This document shows, in pieces, positions 47,010 to 56,771 of a stretch of DNA of 64,000 nt. The notes under the pieces were generated by a model, which saw only the letters and a list, made by a program, of their open reading frames with translations, did not search any database and had not been told where the DNA came from. The translations under genes were made by a program, and so were the position numbers. This DNA is from Alphaproteobacteria bacterium (GTDB taxonomy: Bacteria; Pseudomonadota; Alphaproteobacteria; DSM-16000; Inquilinaceae), in the NCBI GenBank assembly GCA_028281925.1, contig JANQIX010000031.1, positions 61,868-125,867 of the forward strand, given 5' to 3'. The stretch's first letter is position 1. Every line of letters begins with the position of its first letter.

Positions 47010-49427
47010 TTAACCCCTCAACACTGCGCCTGTCTGCTTGGCCACATTCGCCACGATCCGCTGCCCCACGGCCTCGATCTGCTCATCCGTCAGCGTCGCC
47101 TGGGTCGGCTGCAGGGTCACGGTCAGCGCCACGCTCTTGCGGCCCTCGCCCAGGGCCTCGCCGGTGAAGACGTCGAAGACCGTGACGTCGGTCACCAAGT
47201 CGCGGTCAGCGCTGCGGGCGGCGCGGACCAGGCGGTCGGCGGCCACGTCGGCGTCGACGACGAAGGCGAAGTCGCGGTCGAGCGGCTGGAAGGGCGAGAG
47301 CTTCAGCGGCTTGCGGGCGCTGCCGTCCTTCTTCGCCTTGGGCTGGGGCACGCGGTCGAGATAGACCTCAAACGCGGCGATCGGGCCGGCGGCGTCCAGC
47401 GTGCGCAGCACCGACGGGTGCAGCTCGCCGAATTCGGCCAGAACCGTGGCGCCCAAGCGCAAGACGCCGGAGCGGCCGGGGTGGAACCAGCCCGGGGCGT
47501 CGGCCGTCACCTGCAGGTTGGCGACCGGGGCGCCGGCGGCCGTCAGCACGTCCAGGGCATCGGCCTTGGCGTCGAACACGTCGTTGGGTCGCGGGGTGCG
47601 CGCCCAGTTGCGCGGGCCGCCAGGGCCGGCGCGCAGGCCCGTGGCCGCTGTTTCCTGCCCCTTGTCGGTGGCGTCACGGTAGACGGGGCCGATCTCGAAC
47701 AGGGAGACATGCGGAAAGCCTTGGGCGCGGTTGCGCTCCGCCGCGCGCACCAGGTTGGGCAGGATCGACGGGCGCATCACGGTCAGGTCGCTGGCGATCG
47801 GGTTCATCAGCCGCAGGCCCGGATTGACGAAGCCGAAGGCCTCGGCCGCGTCTTCAGCCATGAATGACCAGGTCACGGCCTCATCCATACCCAGCGCCGC
47901 CAGGGACCGACGGACAAGCCCGGTCAGGCGGCGGCGCGGGCTGACGGCGGGGCGCGCCACTGTGGTCTCACGGAGCATCGGCTCCACCGGAATGGCGTCG
48001 TATCCGTTGACGCGCAGGATCTCCTCCACCAGGTCGGCCTCGCCGGCGATGTCGCCGCGCCAACTCGGCACCTCCACGCGCAACACGCGGTCTTCGCTGT
48101 CGCGCGGCTTGAAGCCGAGCGCGATCAGGATGCCGGCCTGGCGGTGCACCGGCAGTTCCACCCCGCCCAATGACTTCACGCGCGCGGGGCGCAGGTCGAC
48201 CGTGCGGCGCCACTCCGGCACGCTGCCGGCGATCACCAGCTCGCTCGCCTCACCGCCGCACAGCTCCAGGATCATGCGGCTCGCCGCCTCGGCGCCCCGG
48301 ATCACAGCGTCGGGGTCGACCCCGCGCTCGAAGCGATAGCGGGCATCGCTTTCGATGCCCAGGCGCCGGCCCGTGGCGGCCGTGCGCATGGGGTCGAACA
48401 GCGCCACCTCCAGGAACACGTCGGTCGTCTCGTCGGTCACACTCGACGGCACGCCGCCGATGATGCCGCCCAGGCCCAGCGCGCTTTCATGATCGGCGAT
48501 CACCGTCATGCCGTCGGCCAACGTGTAGGACTTGTCGTTCAGGGCCGCCAGCTCCTCGCCCGGCCGCGACATGCGCACGACGATGCCGGTCTTGAGCTTG
48601 TGGGCGTCGAACACGTGCAGCGGGCGGGCCCGGTCGAGCGTGAAGAAATTGGTGATGTCGACGAGCCTGGAGATCGGGCGGAGGCCCACGGCCAGGAGAC
48701 GCCGCTGCAGCCAGGCCGGGCTCGGCCCGTTCTTCACACCGCGGATGTAGCGGCCGACGAACAGGGGGCAGGCCGTCGCCGCCTCCGGCAGAATCTCCAC
48801 GCTGAGCGGGCTTTGGAATGCGCCGGGCACGGCCGGCGGGCGCGCTGGCTTCAGGCTGCCCAGGCCGGCAGCGGCCAGGTCGCGGGCAATGCCGCGCACG
48901 CCGGCGCAGTCAGCCCGGTCGGGCGTGATCGCCACGTCGAACACCGGGTCGTCGAGGCCGATCAGGGCAGCGAAGGAATCGCCGATGGCGACCTTGCGGC
49001 CGACATCCTGGTCGGCGAGATCGATGATGCCGGTGTGGTTGTCCGACAGGCCCATCTCGCGTTCCGAGCAAAGCATGCCGTTCGATTCGACGCCGCGGAT
49101 CACGCCGGGCTTGAGGTCCAGCCCCGTGCCGGGGATATGCGTGCCTACCGGCGCATAGACGCCCATCATGCCCGTGCGGGCGTTGGGCGCGCCGCACACC
49201 ACCTGGATCTCGCCGTCCACCGTGTCCAGCACGCAGACGCGCAGCTTGTCCGCGTTGGGGTGCTGCTCGGCGTTCTTCACATAGGCGACGGTGAAGGGCG
49301 CCAGCTCCGCCGCACGGTCGACGACGCCTTCGACCTCAAGGCCGAGCGCGGTCAGCCGCTCGGCGATCTCCGCCGTCGTGGCCTCGGTGTCCAGATGCTC
49401 TTTCAGCCAACTCAGGGTGAACTTCAT
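47010..49427 (-). CDS. pheT: Phenylalanyl-tRNA synthetase beta subunit
   Basis: This 805-residue protein has the complete bacterial PheT architecture: an N-terminal tRNA-binding (EMAP-like) domain (about 40-150, with NAEQHPNADKLRVC), the B3/B4 editing domain (about 215-380), B5 (about 400-475), the core fold (about 480-680) and the C-terminal FDX anticodon-binding domain (about 712-805, with SPFQPLDRDFAFVVDADV). It pairs with PheS to charge tRNA-Phe. It starts 66 bases after pheS and ends the ribosomal-protein operon. Confidence 0.97.
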   Translation of the reverse strand: MKFTLSWLKEHLDTEATTAEIAERLTALGLEVEGVVDRAAELAPFTVAYVKNAEQHPNADKLRVCVLDTVDGEIQVVCGAPNARTGMMGVYAPVGTHIPGTGLDLKPGVIRGVESNGMLCSEREMGLSDNHTGIIDLADQDVGRKVAIGDSFAALIGLDDPVFDVAITPDRADCAGVRGIARDLAAAGLGSLKPARPPAVPGAFQSPLSVEILPEAATACPLFVGRYIRGVKNGPSPAWLQRRLLAVGLRPISRLVDITNFFTLDRARPLHVFDAHKLKTGIVVRMSRPGEELAALNDKSYTLADGMTVIADHESALGLGGIIGGVPSSVTDETTDVFLEVALFDPMRTAATGRRLGIESDARYRFERGVDPDAVIRGAEAASRMILELCGGEASELVIAGSVPEWRRTVDLRPARVKSLGGVELPVHRQAGILIALGFKPRDSEDRVLRVEVPSWRGDIAGEADLVEEILRVNGYDAIPVEPMLRETTVARPAVSPRRRLTGLVRRSLAALGMDEAVTWSFMAEDAAEAFGFVNPGLRLMNPIASDLTVMRPSILPNLVRAAERNRAQGFPHVSLFEIGPVYRDATDKGQETAATGLRAGPGGPRNWARTPRPNDVFDAKADALDVLTAAGAPVANLQVTADAPGWFHPGRSGVLRLGATVLAEFGELHPSVLRTLDAAGPIAAFEVYLDRVPQPKAKKDGSARKPLKLSPFQPLDRDFAFVVDADVAADRLVRAARSADRDLVTDVTVFDVFTGEALGEGRKSVALTVTLQPTQATLTDEQIEAVGQRIVANVAKQTGAVLRG

Positions 49428-49493
49428 GGCACGTCACGCGGGTCCGGTTCGGCGCCCGCCGGACGGGTCCGTCCCTCCAGCGGCGCGCTTGGG

Positions 49494-50588
49494 TCAGGAA
49501 GTGAGGCCGAAGGCGACGTTCGGCACATCCAGCGGCAGAAAGCCGTAATGCTTCAGCCACCGGGTATCGGCCTCGAAGAAGGTGCGCAGGTCCGGGATGC
49601 CGTATTTAAGCATGGCCGGGCGCTCGATGCCCATGCCGAAGGCAAAGCCCTGATAGCGCGCCGAGTCGATGCCGCAGGCCTCGAGCACGTTCGGATGCAC
49701 CATGCCGCAGCCCAGGATCTCAAGCCAGTCGCCGTGGTTGCCCAGCTTGATCTCCCCGCCGGAGCGCGAGCAGCCGATATCCATCTCCGCCGATGGCTCG
49801 GTGAAGGGGAAGAAGCTGGGACGGAAGCGGATCGGCAGGTCGTCCACATCGAAGAAGACGCGCGCGAACTCCACCAGACAGCCCTTCAGATGGCCCATAT
49901 GCGTGGTTTCGTCGATCACCAGACCTTCGATCTGGTGGAACATCGGCGTATGGGTCATGTCGTAGTCGGACCGGTAGGTCCGGCCCGGGGCGACGATGCG
50001 GATCGGCGGCTTCTGGCTGACCATGGTGCGCACCTGCACCGGCGAGGTGTGCGTGCGCAGCACCATCTTCGCCCCGTCCTCGCGGTCGGGCAGGTAGAAG
50101 GTGTCCTGCATCTCGCGCGCCGGATGGCCGGGCGGAAAGTTTAGCGCCTCGAAATTGTGCCAGTCGTCCTCGATGTCCGGGCCTTCGGCGACGGTGAATC
50201 CCATCTCTGCAAAGATGGCCACCATCTCATCCATAGTCTGGCTGATGGGGTGGATGCGGCCCATGCGGCGCGGGCGGGCCGGCAGGGTGACATCCACCCG
50301 CTCCCGCTCCAGCCGCGCCTCGAGTTCCGCCTGCTCCAGCACGTCGCGGCGCGCCTGCAGGGCGCCGGTCACCGCGTCCTTCACCTCGTTCAGCGCAGCG
50401 CCGGCGGTGCGGCGGGCCTCGCCCTCCAGCGCGCCCAGGCCCTTCATCAGGCCGGTCAGCCGCCCCTTCTTGCCCAGAAAAGCTACGCGCGCGGCCTCGA
50501 GATCCGCCAGCGTGCCGACGGCGGCGATGCTGTCCACCAGCTCCGCCTTCAGCGATCCCAGATCCTCTGTTGCGATACCATCGGTCAT
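49494..50588 (-). CDS. pheS: Phenylalanyl-tRNA synthetase alpha subunit
   Basis: This 364-residue class-II synthetase catalytic subunit has an N-terminal coiled coil (1-85), motif 1 near HPI..TMDEMV, motif 2 around [12 protein letters not shown], and the C-terminal [16 protein letters not shown] and [22 protein letters not shown] (motif 3). The start at 50588 ([11 protein letters not shown]) fits the family; the frame extends further but without support. It lies 44 bases after rplT in an rpmI-rplT-pheS-pheT operon. Confidence 0.97.
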   Translation of the reverse strand: MTDGIATEDLGSLKAELVDSIAAVGTLADLEAARVAFLGKKGRLTGLMKGLGALEGEARRTAGAALNEVKDAVTGALQARRDVLEQAELEARLERERVDVTLPARPRRMGRIHPISQTMDEMVAIFAEMGFTVAEGPDIEDDWHNFEALNFPPGHPAREMQDTFYLPDREDGAKMVLRTHTSPVQVRTMVSQKPPIRIVAPGRTYRSDYDMTHTPMFHQIEGLVIDETTHMGHLKGCLVEFARVFFDVDDLPIRFRPSFFPFTEPSAEMDIGCSRSGGEIKLGNHGDWLEILGCGMVHPNVLEACGIDSARYQGFAFGMGIERPAMLKYGIPDLRTFFEADTRWLKHYGFLPLDVPNVAFGLTS

Positions 50589-50632
50589 CGGCCGAAGCCC
50601 TGTTTCGGGAGTGGATCCCGTCGCGCGCGAGT

Positions 50633-50992
50633 TTACGCCGCCAGCGCCGATTGCGCCTGGTCGACCAGGGCCTTGAACGCCTCGGGCTCGCGCACGGCGA
50701 TGTCGGCCAGCACCTTGCGGTCGATGTCGATGCCGGCCTTGCCGATGCCGTGAATAAACTGGGAATAGGTCATGCCGTGCTCGCGCACGCCGGCGTTGAT
50801 CCGCTGGATCCACAGCGAACGGAAATCGCGCTTGCGGACGCGGCGGTCGCGATAGGCGTATTGCAGCGACTTGTCCACCGCCTGCATGGCGACGCGGATC
50901 GTCTTGCTGCGGCTGCCGCGGTAACCCTTGGCGGCCTGCAGAACCTTCTTGTGGCGTGCGTGCGAGGTAACCCCGCGCTTCACCCGAGCCAT
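50633..50992 (-). CDS. rplT: 50S ribosomal protein L20
   Basis: This 119-residue protein is full-length L20, with the basic N-terminal extension [18 protein letters not shown] and the [20 protein letters not shown] core. It binds 23S rRNA early in assembly and in other bacteria represses its own operon. It lies 31 bases after rpmI. Confidence 0.98.
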   Translation of the reverse strand: MARVKRGVTSHARHKKVLQAAKGYRGSRSKTIRVAMQAVDKSLQYAYRDRRVRKRDFRSLWIQRINAGVREHGMTYSQFIHGIGKAGIDIDRKVLADIAVREPEAFKALVDQAQSALAA

Positions 50993-51023
50993 GTCATATC
51001 CTCCATCTACACCTGTGAGCCGA

Positions 51024-51224
51024 TCAGCCGTTGGGCAGCATCTGGCGGCGAACGACCCGGGCGTTGCTTTCGCACATGATCTTGGTGCCCTGGTTGCGTT
51101 CCTTCGCCGACTTGCGCTTGCTGATCAGTCGGTGGCGGCGCATGGCAGAGTTGAAGCGCACCTTGCCGCCCGCGGTCAGGCGGAAGCGCTTTTTCGCGCT
51201 CGAATGGGTCTTCATCTTGGGCAT
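51024..51224 (-). CDS. rpmI: 50S ribosomal protein L35
   Basis: This 66-residue protein starts [20 protein letters not shown], which is standard L35. It heads the operon, with AGGAGCAAT just upstream. In many bacteria infC precedes it, but here infC is absent and an ABC exporter gene lies upstream instead. A leader of about 120 nt separates it from the promoter at 51354-51382. Confidence 0.97.
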   Translation of the reverse strand: MPKMKTHSSAKKRFRLTAGGKVRFNSAMRRHRLISKRKSAKERNQGTKIMCESNARVVRRQMLPNG

Positions 51225-51353
51225 TTCATTGCTCCTGAAAAAGCCGGGGCCGCAATCCAGCACGGCCCGTCTGGGGCGGTTGGGCATGCCCATGGGGTCA
51301 TTGACCATAAGAAAGGGGTCGGGACCCGGCCTCGCCGCCCGTTGGGAGCGGGG

Positions 51354-51382
51354 GTTATAACGGCCCTGTGGCGCCGTTTCAA
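51354..51382 (-). promoter_or_regulatory. Sigma-70 promoter for rpmI-rplT-pheS-pheT
   Basis: On the minus strand TTGAAA (51382-51377) and TATAAC (51359-51354) are separated by exactly 17 bases. It lies between the upstream permease stop at 51398 and rpmI. Transcription should begin near 51347, giving a leader of about 120 nt that could hold L20-type autoregulation. Confidence 0.75.
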
Positions 51383-51397
51383 GCCGTCTGCGCGCGA

Positions 51398-52123
51398 TTA
51401 TGACCGGCGGGCGACCCGATGGAAGTGGCGGGCCAACAGCTGAATGATCAGGCCCTGATAGACCACGGCGACGGCCAGCGGCACCAGGATGTCATCGCCG
51501 CGCGCCGTCGCCCAGAACGCCTCAAGCGGCCAATAGCCGGGGAAAAGGCCGAAGGCATAGCCCCAGGGCAGCGGAAACGCGTAGGCCGCAAGCGGGATGA
51601 TGACCACGAGATTGGTCACGCGGAACAGCAGAATGCCTTGCACCTTGTTGGCGGCCAGCCCGGCAAAGGCAAGCGCCGCCACCGGTGCCCACAGCGCCGC
51701 GGCCGCCGTGGCAGCGACATAGCCCCAGCGCCATTGATCCAAGCCTGTCAGCGGCAAGCAGGCAATCGTCAGCAGCGTGCCGACGACCGTCGGCAGCACC
51801 AGCTTCAACGCCAGATACCGGCCGAAGGGCAGCGGCGTGACCAGGATTGCCGCCAGGGTGCCGTCATCGCGTTCGTCCAGCAGCATCATGCCGACGACGA
51901 AACCGGCGATCATGGCCCCGGCCATGGAGGCATAGCCGCTCAGCAACAGCACGTCATAGGCGCGCAGATCGATGCCGACATGGCTGTCGATCAGCGGCAC
52001 CAGCCAGCGCACTGCCAGCGCGAACAAGGGCACGAGCAGCAGGATCCAGCGCAACAGCGGGTCGCGCAGCATGGTGCGGCCGTCGTTGACGGCAAACCGG
52101 CCGATCAGGCTGAGCGTGCCCAT
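51398..52123 (-). CDS. ABC-2-type exporter permease (second)
   Basis: This 241-residue protein has six predicted helices and a cytoplasmic turn DERDDGTLAAILVTPL after helix 2 that is characteristic of ABC-2 permeases contacting the ATPase. It starts 5 bases after the first permease gene of a three-gene exporter. The substrate is unknown; heterodimeric permeases of this kind export lipids, antibiotics or glycolipids. Confidence 0.85.
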   Translation of the reverse strand: MGTLSLIGRFAVNDGRTMLRDPLLRWILLLVPLFALAVRWLVPLIDSHVGIDLRAYDVLLLSGYASMAGAMIAGFVVGMMLLDERDDGTLAAILVTPLPFGRYLALKLVLPTVVGTLLTIACLPLTGLDQWRWGYVAATAAAALWAPVAALAFAGLAANKVQGILLFRVTNLVVIIPLAAYAFPLPWGYAFGLFPGYWPLEAFWATARGDDILVPLAVAVVYQGLIIQLLARHFHRVARRS

Positions 52124-52128
52124 GCCCC

Positions 52129-52839
52129 TCACCCGCCAATCCGGCGCAGCACGAAGCCGCGGACCATCCGACGGGCCAGCCAGAAACTGCCGCCGATCCA
52201 CAACAGCGGATAGCCAAAGCCGTAGAGCAAAAGCCAGGCGGAGCCATCGCCGGCCGCGGTCTGGATAATGACCCACAGGCCATGTGTCGGGATCAGGTAG
52301 AAAAGGGGCGTTTCCGGCACGCCGAAGGCTGTCAGCAGCGGCAGTTCCAGCACAGCCCAGAACAGCGACAGCGGGATCAGCGCCTGGTTCAGCGTGTCGT
52401 AGCGCATGACGGCACAGAGGCCGAGCAGCGTGAACATAATGGCCGACATCACCAGGCCCACGATCAGAAGACCCCAGTCCAGACCCTCAAAAATGCCGTA
52501 GGCGCGGCCGAGAGCGGCGAGCGCCAGGTTCTCAAGAACGGCGATGGAGCCGAGAGAGAAGACCTTGGCCAGCAGATAGTCCCGTGCCGTCAGCGGCGTG
52601 ACCATCAGGCCTTCCAGCACGCCCTGCCCCTTTTCCAACAGCACGATCGCGGCGACCAAAAAGACCGTGCTGAACTGCATATTGGTGATCAGCAGGGCCG
52701 CCAGCAGCCGCCACGCCTCCGGCGGCAGGGCACTGACGATGGCGGCCGATATCACGGTCAGTGCGAGCGCGACGAAATAGATGCCCTGGCGCCATTGCAG
52801 TTTTGCGTCCAGGGCCGAGGCGCGGGCCAGCCGAGTCAT
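52129..52839 (-). CDS. ABC-2-type exporter permease (first)
   Basis: This 236-residue protein has six helices. The EKGQGVLEGLMVTPLTARDYLLAK loop after helix 2 is the permease-ATPase coupling region, and MRYDTLNQALIPLSL is also typical. It begins by an ATGA overlap with the ATPase gene, so the two are translationally coupled. With the next gene it forms a heterodimeric channel. Confidence 0.85.
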   Translation of the reverse strand: MTRLARASALDAKLQWRQGIYFVALALTVISAAIVSALPPEAWRLLAALLITNMQFSTVFLVAAIVLLEKGQGVLEGLMVTPLTARDYLLAKVFSLGSIAVLENLALAALGRAYGIFEGLDWGLLIVGLVMSAIMFTLLGLCAVMRYDTLNQALIPLSLFWAVLELPLLTAFGVPETPLFYLIPTHGLWVIIQTAAGDGSAWLLLYGFGYPLLWIGGSFWLARRMVRGFVLRRIGG

Positions 52840-53690
52840 TCCAAATGCCGCCCGGTGACGTCGAGAAAGATCGCCTCCAGCGTCGTTTCCTGCGTGTGGA
52901 TGGTCTGCAGGTCCTCCCGGCGCAACAGGCTGAGGAAGGCATGGTTGCCGTCCAGCCCCTCCAGCGGGAACTCGGCCACTGCGCCGTGACCTTCGCCGCC
53001 ATACTCCACCCGCACTGACCGTTTGCCGTGGCGCAGCTTCAACGCCCGCGGGCTGTCGATCAGCACGATCCGGCCGTCCACCAGGAAGGCCACGCGGTCG
53101 CACACCTCCTCCGCCACGGTCATGTTGTGGGTGCTGAGGAACACGGTGGCGCCCTGGGTGCGGCGTTCCAGGATCACGTCCTTGATGCGCCGAGCGTTCG
53201 CCGGGTCGAGGCCCGATGTCGGCTCGTCCAGGAACAACAGCGGCGGATTGTGCACCAGCGCCCGGGCCACGTTCAGCCGGTTCTGCATGCCTTTCGAATA
53301 GGCGGACACCGGCCGGTCCGCATCTTCCGCCAGATTGACGAGGGCCAAGAGCGCGTGAAGGTCGACCCCTTCGCTGCGATAGAGCGAGGCGAAATAGCGC
53401 AGGTTCTCCAGCCCGGTCAGCTTCAGATAGTGGTTGGGCCGTTCGAAGGACACGCCGATGCGCTCGTAATACTCGGTCCCCCAGTCGGCGGGCGCCCGCC
53501 CCATCACCCGGACCGCGCCGTCGAAGCCGCCGAGAAGCCCGATCAGGATCTTCTGAGTCGTCGACTTCCCGGCCCCGCTGGGGCCGAGAAAGCCCAGGAT
53601 CTCCCCCTCGCCCACGGCGAATTCCAGGCCGTGCAGCGCGGGGGCCGTGGCCTTCCGGTAGGTGAAGGTAAGCCCTTCGACCTCGATCAT
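52836..53690 (-). CDS. ABC exporter ATP-binding protein
   Basis: This 284-residue ABC ATPase has Walker A GPSGAGKST, Q-loop region, signature YSKGMQNRLNVARAL, Walker B LLFLDEPTSGLD and H-loop STHNM. The C-terminal 70 residues (about 215-284) form an extra domain with alternating strands common to DrrA/NatA-like export ATPases. It is the first gene of the exporter operon and is divergent from a GST-like gene across a 179-bp gap. Confidence 0.93.
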   Translation of the reverse strand: MIEVEGLTFTYRKATAPALHGLEFAVGEGEILGFLGPSGAGKSTTQKILIGLLGGFDGAVRVMGRAPADWGTEYYERIGVSFERPNHYLKLTGLENLRYFASLYRSEGVDLHALLALVNLAEDADRPVSAYSKGMQNRLNVARALVHNPPLLFLDEPTSGLDPANARRIKDVILERRTQGATVFLSTHNMTVAEEVCDRVAFLVDGRIVLIDSPRALKLRHGKRSVRVEYGGEGHGAVAEFPLEGLDGNHAFLSLLRREDLQTIHTQETTLEAIFLDVTGRHLE

Positions 53691-53869
53691 GCGCTTCCCA
53701 TACTTCAGTTGGCTGAATGGCGGCGGAGACTACGCCAGATTGGCCGCACGAGACACCCGCGGCGATCCACCGGCGCGACACGCCTGGCGACCTGTCTTAG
53801 AGTGTTACGCAACTTCCAGTGTGGCCATCCTGCGCCCCCGCCCTCGCGTGACCAACGGACCCCATCCCC

Positions 53870-54592
53870 ATGACCATCATCCTCTACCAGTTCCCCCGCG
53901 GTCCCGGACGGCTGCCGTGCGCCAGCCCGTTCTGCATGAAGCTGGAAACCTATCTGCGCATGGCCGGGCTGGACCACGAGGTCAAGACGATCCTCAACCC
54001 CGGCAAAGGCCCGGCCGGCAAGGCGCCGTTCATCGAGCTGAACGGCGAGCGACTGCCCGACAGCCGCCTGATCATCCAGCGTCTGGAACACGACACCGAT
54101 GGCCGCATCGATGGCTGGCTGTCGGAGGATCAGCGGGCCGAAGCGCTGGCCTGGCAGCGGCTGATGGAAGAGCACCTCTATTGGGTGATCGTCTACAGTC
54201 GCTGGCTGGACCGCGATGGCTTTCGCCACTGGCGGGGAGTCACCGCCCGGACGACCGGGCTGCCGCGTCCGCTGGTTGCGATGATGACGCGCGTCTTCCG
54301 GCGCCTCGTTCGCCGCGACCTGCGCAGCATGGGCTTTCCGGCGCTCGGCACCGATGTCGTCTATCGCCTCGGTGTGGCCGACCTGAGTGCCCTGGCCCGC
54401 AGGCTGGGCGACGGTCCCTTCCTGTTCGGCGAAAGGCCCAGCAGCTTCGACGCGATGCTGGCGGCGCATATCGGCAGCATCGTCGAGATGCCGTGGGACT
54501 ATCCGCTGAAGGCGGCGGCGCGCGGCCATGCCAATCTGATCGCCCATTACGAAGGGATCATGGCGGACCACTTCGCCGATCGGGTTGGCTAG
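53870..54592 (+). CDS. Glutathione S-transferase family protein (FAX/Tom37-type)
   Basis: This 240-residue protein has the N-terminal domain of the failed-axon-connections type: LYQFPRGPGRLPCASPFCMKLETYLRMAG with a conserved Cys pair, PFIELNGERLPDSRLII, then a helical C-domain (about 95-235, FLFGERPSSFDAMLAAHI). Such proteins act in detoxification, but their substrates are mostly unknown. Followed 57 bases later by an FMN reductase gene on the same strand. Confidence 0.88.
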   Translation: MTIILYQFPRGPGRLPCASPFCMKLETYLRMAGLDHEVKTILNPGKGPAGKAPFIELNGERLPDSRLIIQRLEHDTDGRIDGWLSEDQRAEALAWQRLMEEHLYWVIVYSRWLDRDGFRHWRGVTARTTGLPRPLVAMMTRVFRRLVRRDLRSMGFPALGTDVVYRLGVADLSALARRLGDGPFLFGERPSSFDAMLAAHIGSIVEMPWDYPLKAAARGHANLIAHYEGIMADHFADRVG

Positions 54593-54649
54593 GGGCGGAT
54601 CGGCCCTACCTCAGCAGCAAGTGTTCCATTCTCCCGGAGACCCTCCGCC

Positions 54650-55228
54650 ATGTCTTTGGATTTCGTCGTCTTGTATGGCTCTGTGCGCAGCGACCGAAAG
54701 GGCATCCGCTTTGCTCGGTACCTGGTGGGGCAGCTTGAGGCGCGCGGCCACGCGGTGCACCTGATCGATGCCCTTGCCTATGGCCTGCCGCTGTTGGACC
54801 GGATGTACAAGGAATACCCCAAGGGCGAGGCGCCCGCCGCGCTGGAGGAGATCGCAGGTCAACTGCGCGCGGCGGACGGGTTCCTGATCGTGTGCGGCGA
54901 ATACAATCATGGCATTCCGCCCGCCTTGAAGAACCTGATGGACCATTTTCTGGAGGAGTACTATTTCCGCCCCTCCGCGATCGCCTGCTATTCGCAGGGC
55001 CCCTTCGGCGGCGTGCGCGCGGCCATGCAACTGCGCATGACCCTGGCGGAACAGGGTATGCCCAGCATCCCGGCGACGTTCCCAGCACCGCGCGTGAGCC
55101 AGGCCTATGAGGAGGACGGCACGCCGACGGATCCGGCGTCGGACCGTCGCGCCGGACGGTTTCTGGGCGAGTTCGAATGGTATGCGCGGGCGCTCAAGGC
55201 CGCCCGGGCAGAGGGGACGCCGTATTGA
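54650..55228 (+). CDS. NADPH-dependent FMN reductase family protein
   Basis: This 192-residue flavodoxin-fold protein has the FMN phosphate loop LYGSVRSDRKGIRF, the isoalloxazine-contacting EYNHGIPPALKNLMDHF, and a third loop near YSQGPFGGVRAA. It reduces FMN or quinones with NAD(P)H. The start follows CGGAGACC. Its neighbour upstream is a GST, compatible with a detoxification pair. Confidence 0.92.
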   Translation: MSLDFVVLYGSVRSDRKGIRFARYLVGQLEARGHAVHLIDALAYGLPLLDRMYKEYPKGEAPAALEEIAGQLRAADGFLIVCGEYNHGIPPALKNLMDHFLEEYYFRPSAIACYSQGPFGGVRAAMQLRMTLAEQGMPSIPATFPAPRVSQAYEEDGTPTDPASDRRAGRFLGEFEWYARALKAARAEGTPY

Positions 55229-55264
55229 GGCGGCCTACGCCTACGCCTGTCTGTTCGACAGTCG

Positions 55265-56422
55265 CTATCCAAACAGCACGCGGTAGCGCTTCAACTGCGG
55301 GATGTGGCTGAAGGTGATCTTCAGAACGGCCAGGATCGGCACGGCCATCAGCACGCCGGGGACGCCCCAGGCCCAGCCCCAGAACAGGAAGGACAGGAAG
55401 ACGCTGATCGGGTTCAGGGTCAGGCGGTGGCCGATGATCAGCGGCGTCAGGAAGTTTCCTTCCAGGATGGTCAGCGAGAGATAGATCGCCGGCGGCAGCA
55501 GGATCGTGAACCAGCCGTCGAAGCTCAGGATCGAGGCCGTGGTGATGATGAAGGTGGTCGTTGCCGGGCCGATATAGGGCATGAAGTTCAGGATGCCGGC
55601 GATCGCGCCCCACAGAAGCGGGCTGGGCATGCCGACGATCCACATGCCCAGCGAAACCACGCCGCCAAGCACGATGTTGATGGCGGTGATGGTGAGGAGA
55701 TAGCGGCTGATCTCGCGCTTGATGTCCAGCATCAGCCGCGTCCAGCGTTCCCGGTGTGTGGCATCGATGAACGACGCCTGCACCTGGTTCAACGTCACCG
55801 CACCCTTCGCCAACAGGAAGAAGACCAGCACGATGACGACGGCCAGCGTGAAGATCGTGTCGCGCGCCTGGCCCAGCACTTGCTCGGTCAGGCTCGGCCC
55901 CTCGACGGTCACCGATATGCCTTCGTCGCCGATTGCCGTGAGATCCCGGAGCGCCTCCGTCGTCTCGCGCGCGCGCTCGATCGACTCGCGCAGGGCCTCC
56001 AGCTTCAGCGTGATCTGCTGCGGCAGCAGCGATCCGCGGTCGAGCCACTCGATCGCCGGCGTTGAGAGCTGATAGATGCCGAGCCCGAGTGCGGCCACCA
56101 AGGCGGCAACGACAAGTCCGGCCCCCAGGCTCTGCGGCACCTTCAACCGCGTGAGCTGGCCGACGATCGGATGAAGCAGGATAGAGAGGAAGATCGCGAG
56201 GAAGACCGGCAGCAGCACGCCCTGCGCCAAGTAGAGCGTGTAGAGGATCGCCAGCACCATGAAGACGTACATGATGCGCCGAAGCTCTGTGTCCCCGAGG
56301 GCCAGCAGCCGCAGGAAGCGCAACGTGTCGCGGCCGTCCCGCCCGCGCTTCGACGTCTCGTCAGCCGTCTCAAGCGCCGCCTCGGGCGCATCCGACTCTT
56401 CGCGGTCGGGCTCGACTGCCAT
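55265..56422 (-). CDS. AI-2E family transporter (TqsA/PerM-like)
   Basis: This 385-residue protein has an acidic, charged N-terminal 45 residues, eight predicted helices and a large cytoplasmic/periplasmic insert (about 125-195). The motif block NFMPYIGPATTTFIIT and the LEGNFLTPLIIGHRLTLNPI core are typical of the AI-2E exporter family. Members move AI-2 or ions; here the substrate is open. The start at 56422 follows AAAGGG; upstream frame extension to 56551 seems spurious. Confidence 0.9.
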   Translation of the reverse strand: MAVEPDREESDAPEAALETADETSKRGRDGRDTLRFLRLLALGDTELRRIMYVFMVLAILYTLYLAQGVLLPVFLAIFLSILLHPIVGQLTRLKVPQSLGAGLVVAALVAALGLGIYQLSTPAIEWLDRGSLLPQQITLKLEALRESIERARETTEALRDLTAIGDEGISVTVEGPSLTEQVLGQARDTIFTLAVVIVLVFFLLAKGAVTLNQVQASFIDATHRERWTRLMLDIKREISRYLLTITAINIVLGGVVSLGMWIVGMPSPLLWGAIAGILNFMPYIGPATTTFIITTASILSFDGWFTILLPPAIYLSLTILEGNFLTPLIIGHRLTLNPISVFLSFLFWGWAWGVPGVLMAVPILAVLKITFSHIPQLKRYRVLFG

Positions 56423-56672
56423 CTTCGGCCCTTTCCACCGGACACTGAGCCACACTGGCGCCAGCTCTAGCCGCATCCACGCCACGCTCTCTTTTAGCGG
56501 CCATGGTGCAAAGCGGCAATTGTCATAACCATATGGTGAAATCATGACCAAGGCGGCGGCCTTCTGCGGCTAGCGCTTCAGTCAACATTTGATTAACCAA
56601 TGAATTCGAAAGACATATCATTAGAAATTGCTCAATCCTATGCCGCCCTTGGTTAATCAACACTTATGATTC
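56423..56672. other. AT-rich divergent intergenic region
   Basis: This 250-base stretch between the AI-2E gene and a small reading frame is AT-rich (several TTGATTAACC/GGTTAATCAA-like segments at 56584-56660). It probably contains promoters for both directions, but no clear -35/-10 pair is chosen. No gene is seen. Confidence 0.4.
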
Positions 56673-56771
56673 ATGACCAATACAAAGATTCTGAAAGATC
56701 TAGATTTACGGGATCTTAATCGGCGGGGTGCGACACTCGCGCATACCGAGTCGGGTCGCGAAACTGCATGA
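56673..56771 (+). CDS. 32-residue reading frame overlapping the response-regulator start
   Basis: It reads MTNTKILKDL, then DLRDLNRRGA and TLAHTESGRETA, and stops at TGA, which overlaps the downstream ATG (ATGA), an arrangement typical of translational coupling. There is no strong ribosome-binding site (ATTC before ATG). The DLRDL core is similar to that of the DUF1127 protein at 57539. Could be a leader peptide or chance. Confidence 0.35.
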   Translation: MTNTKILKDLDLRDLNRRGATLAHTESGRETA

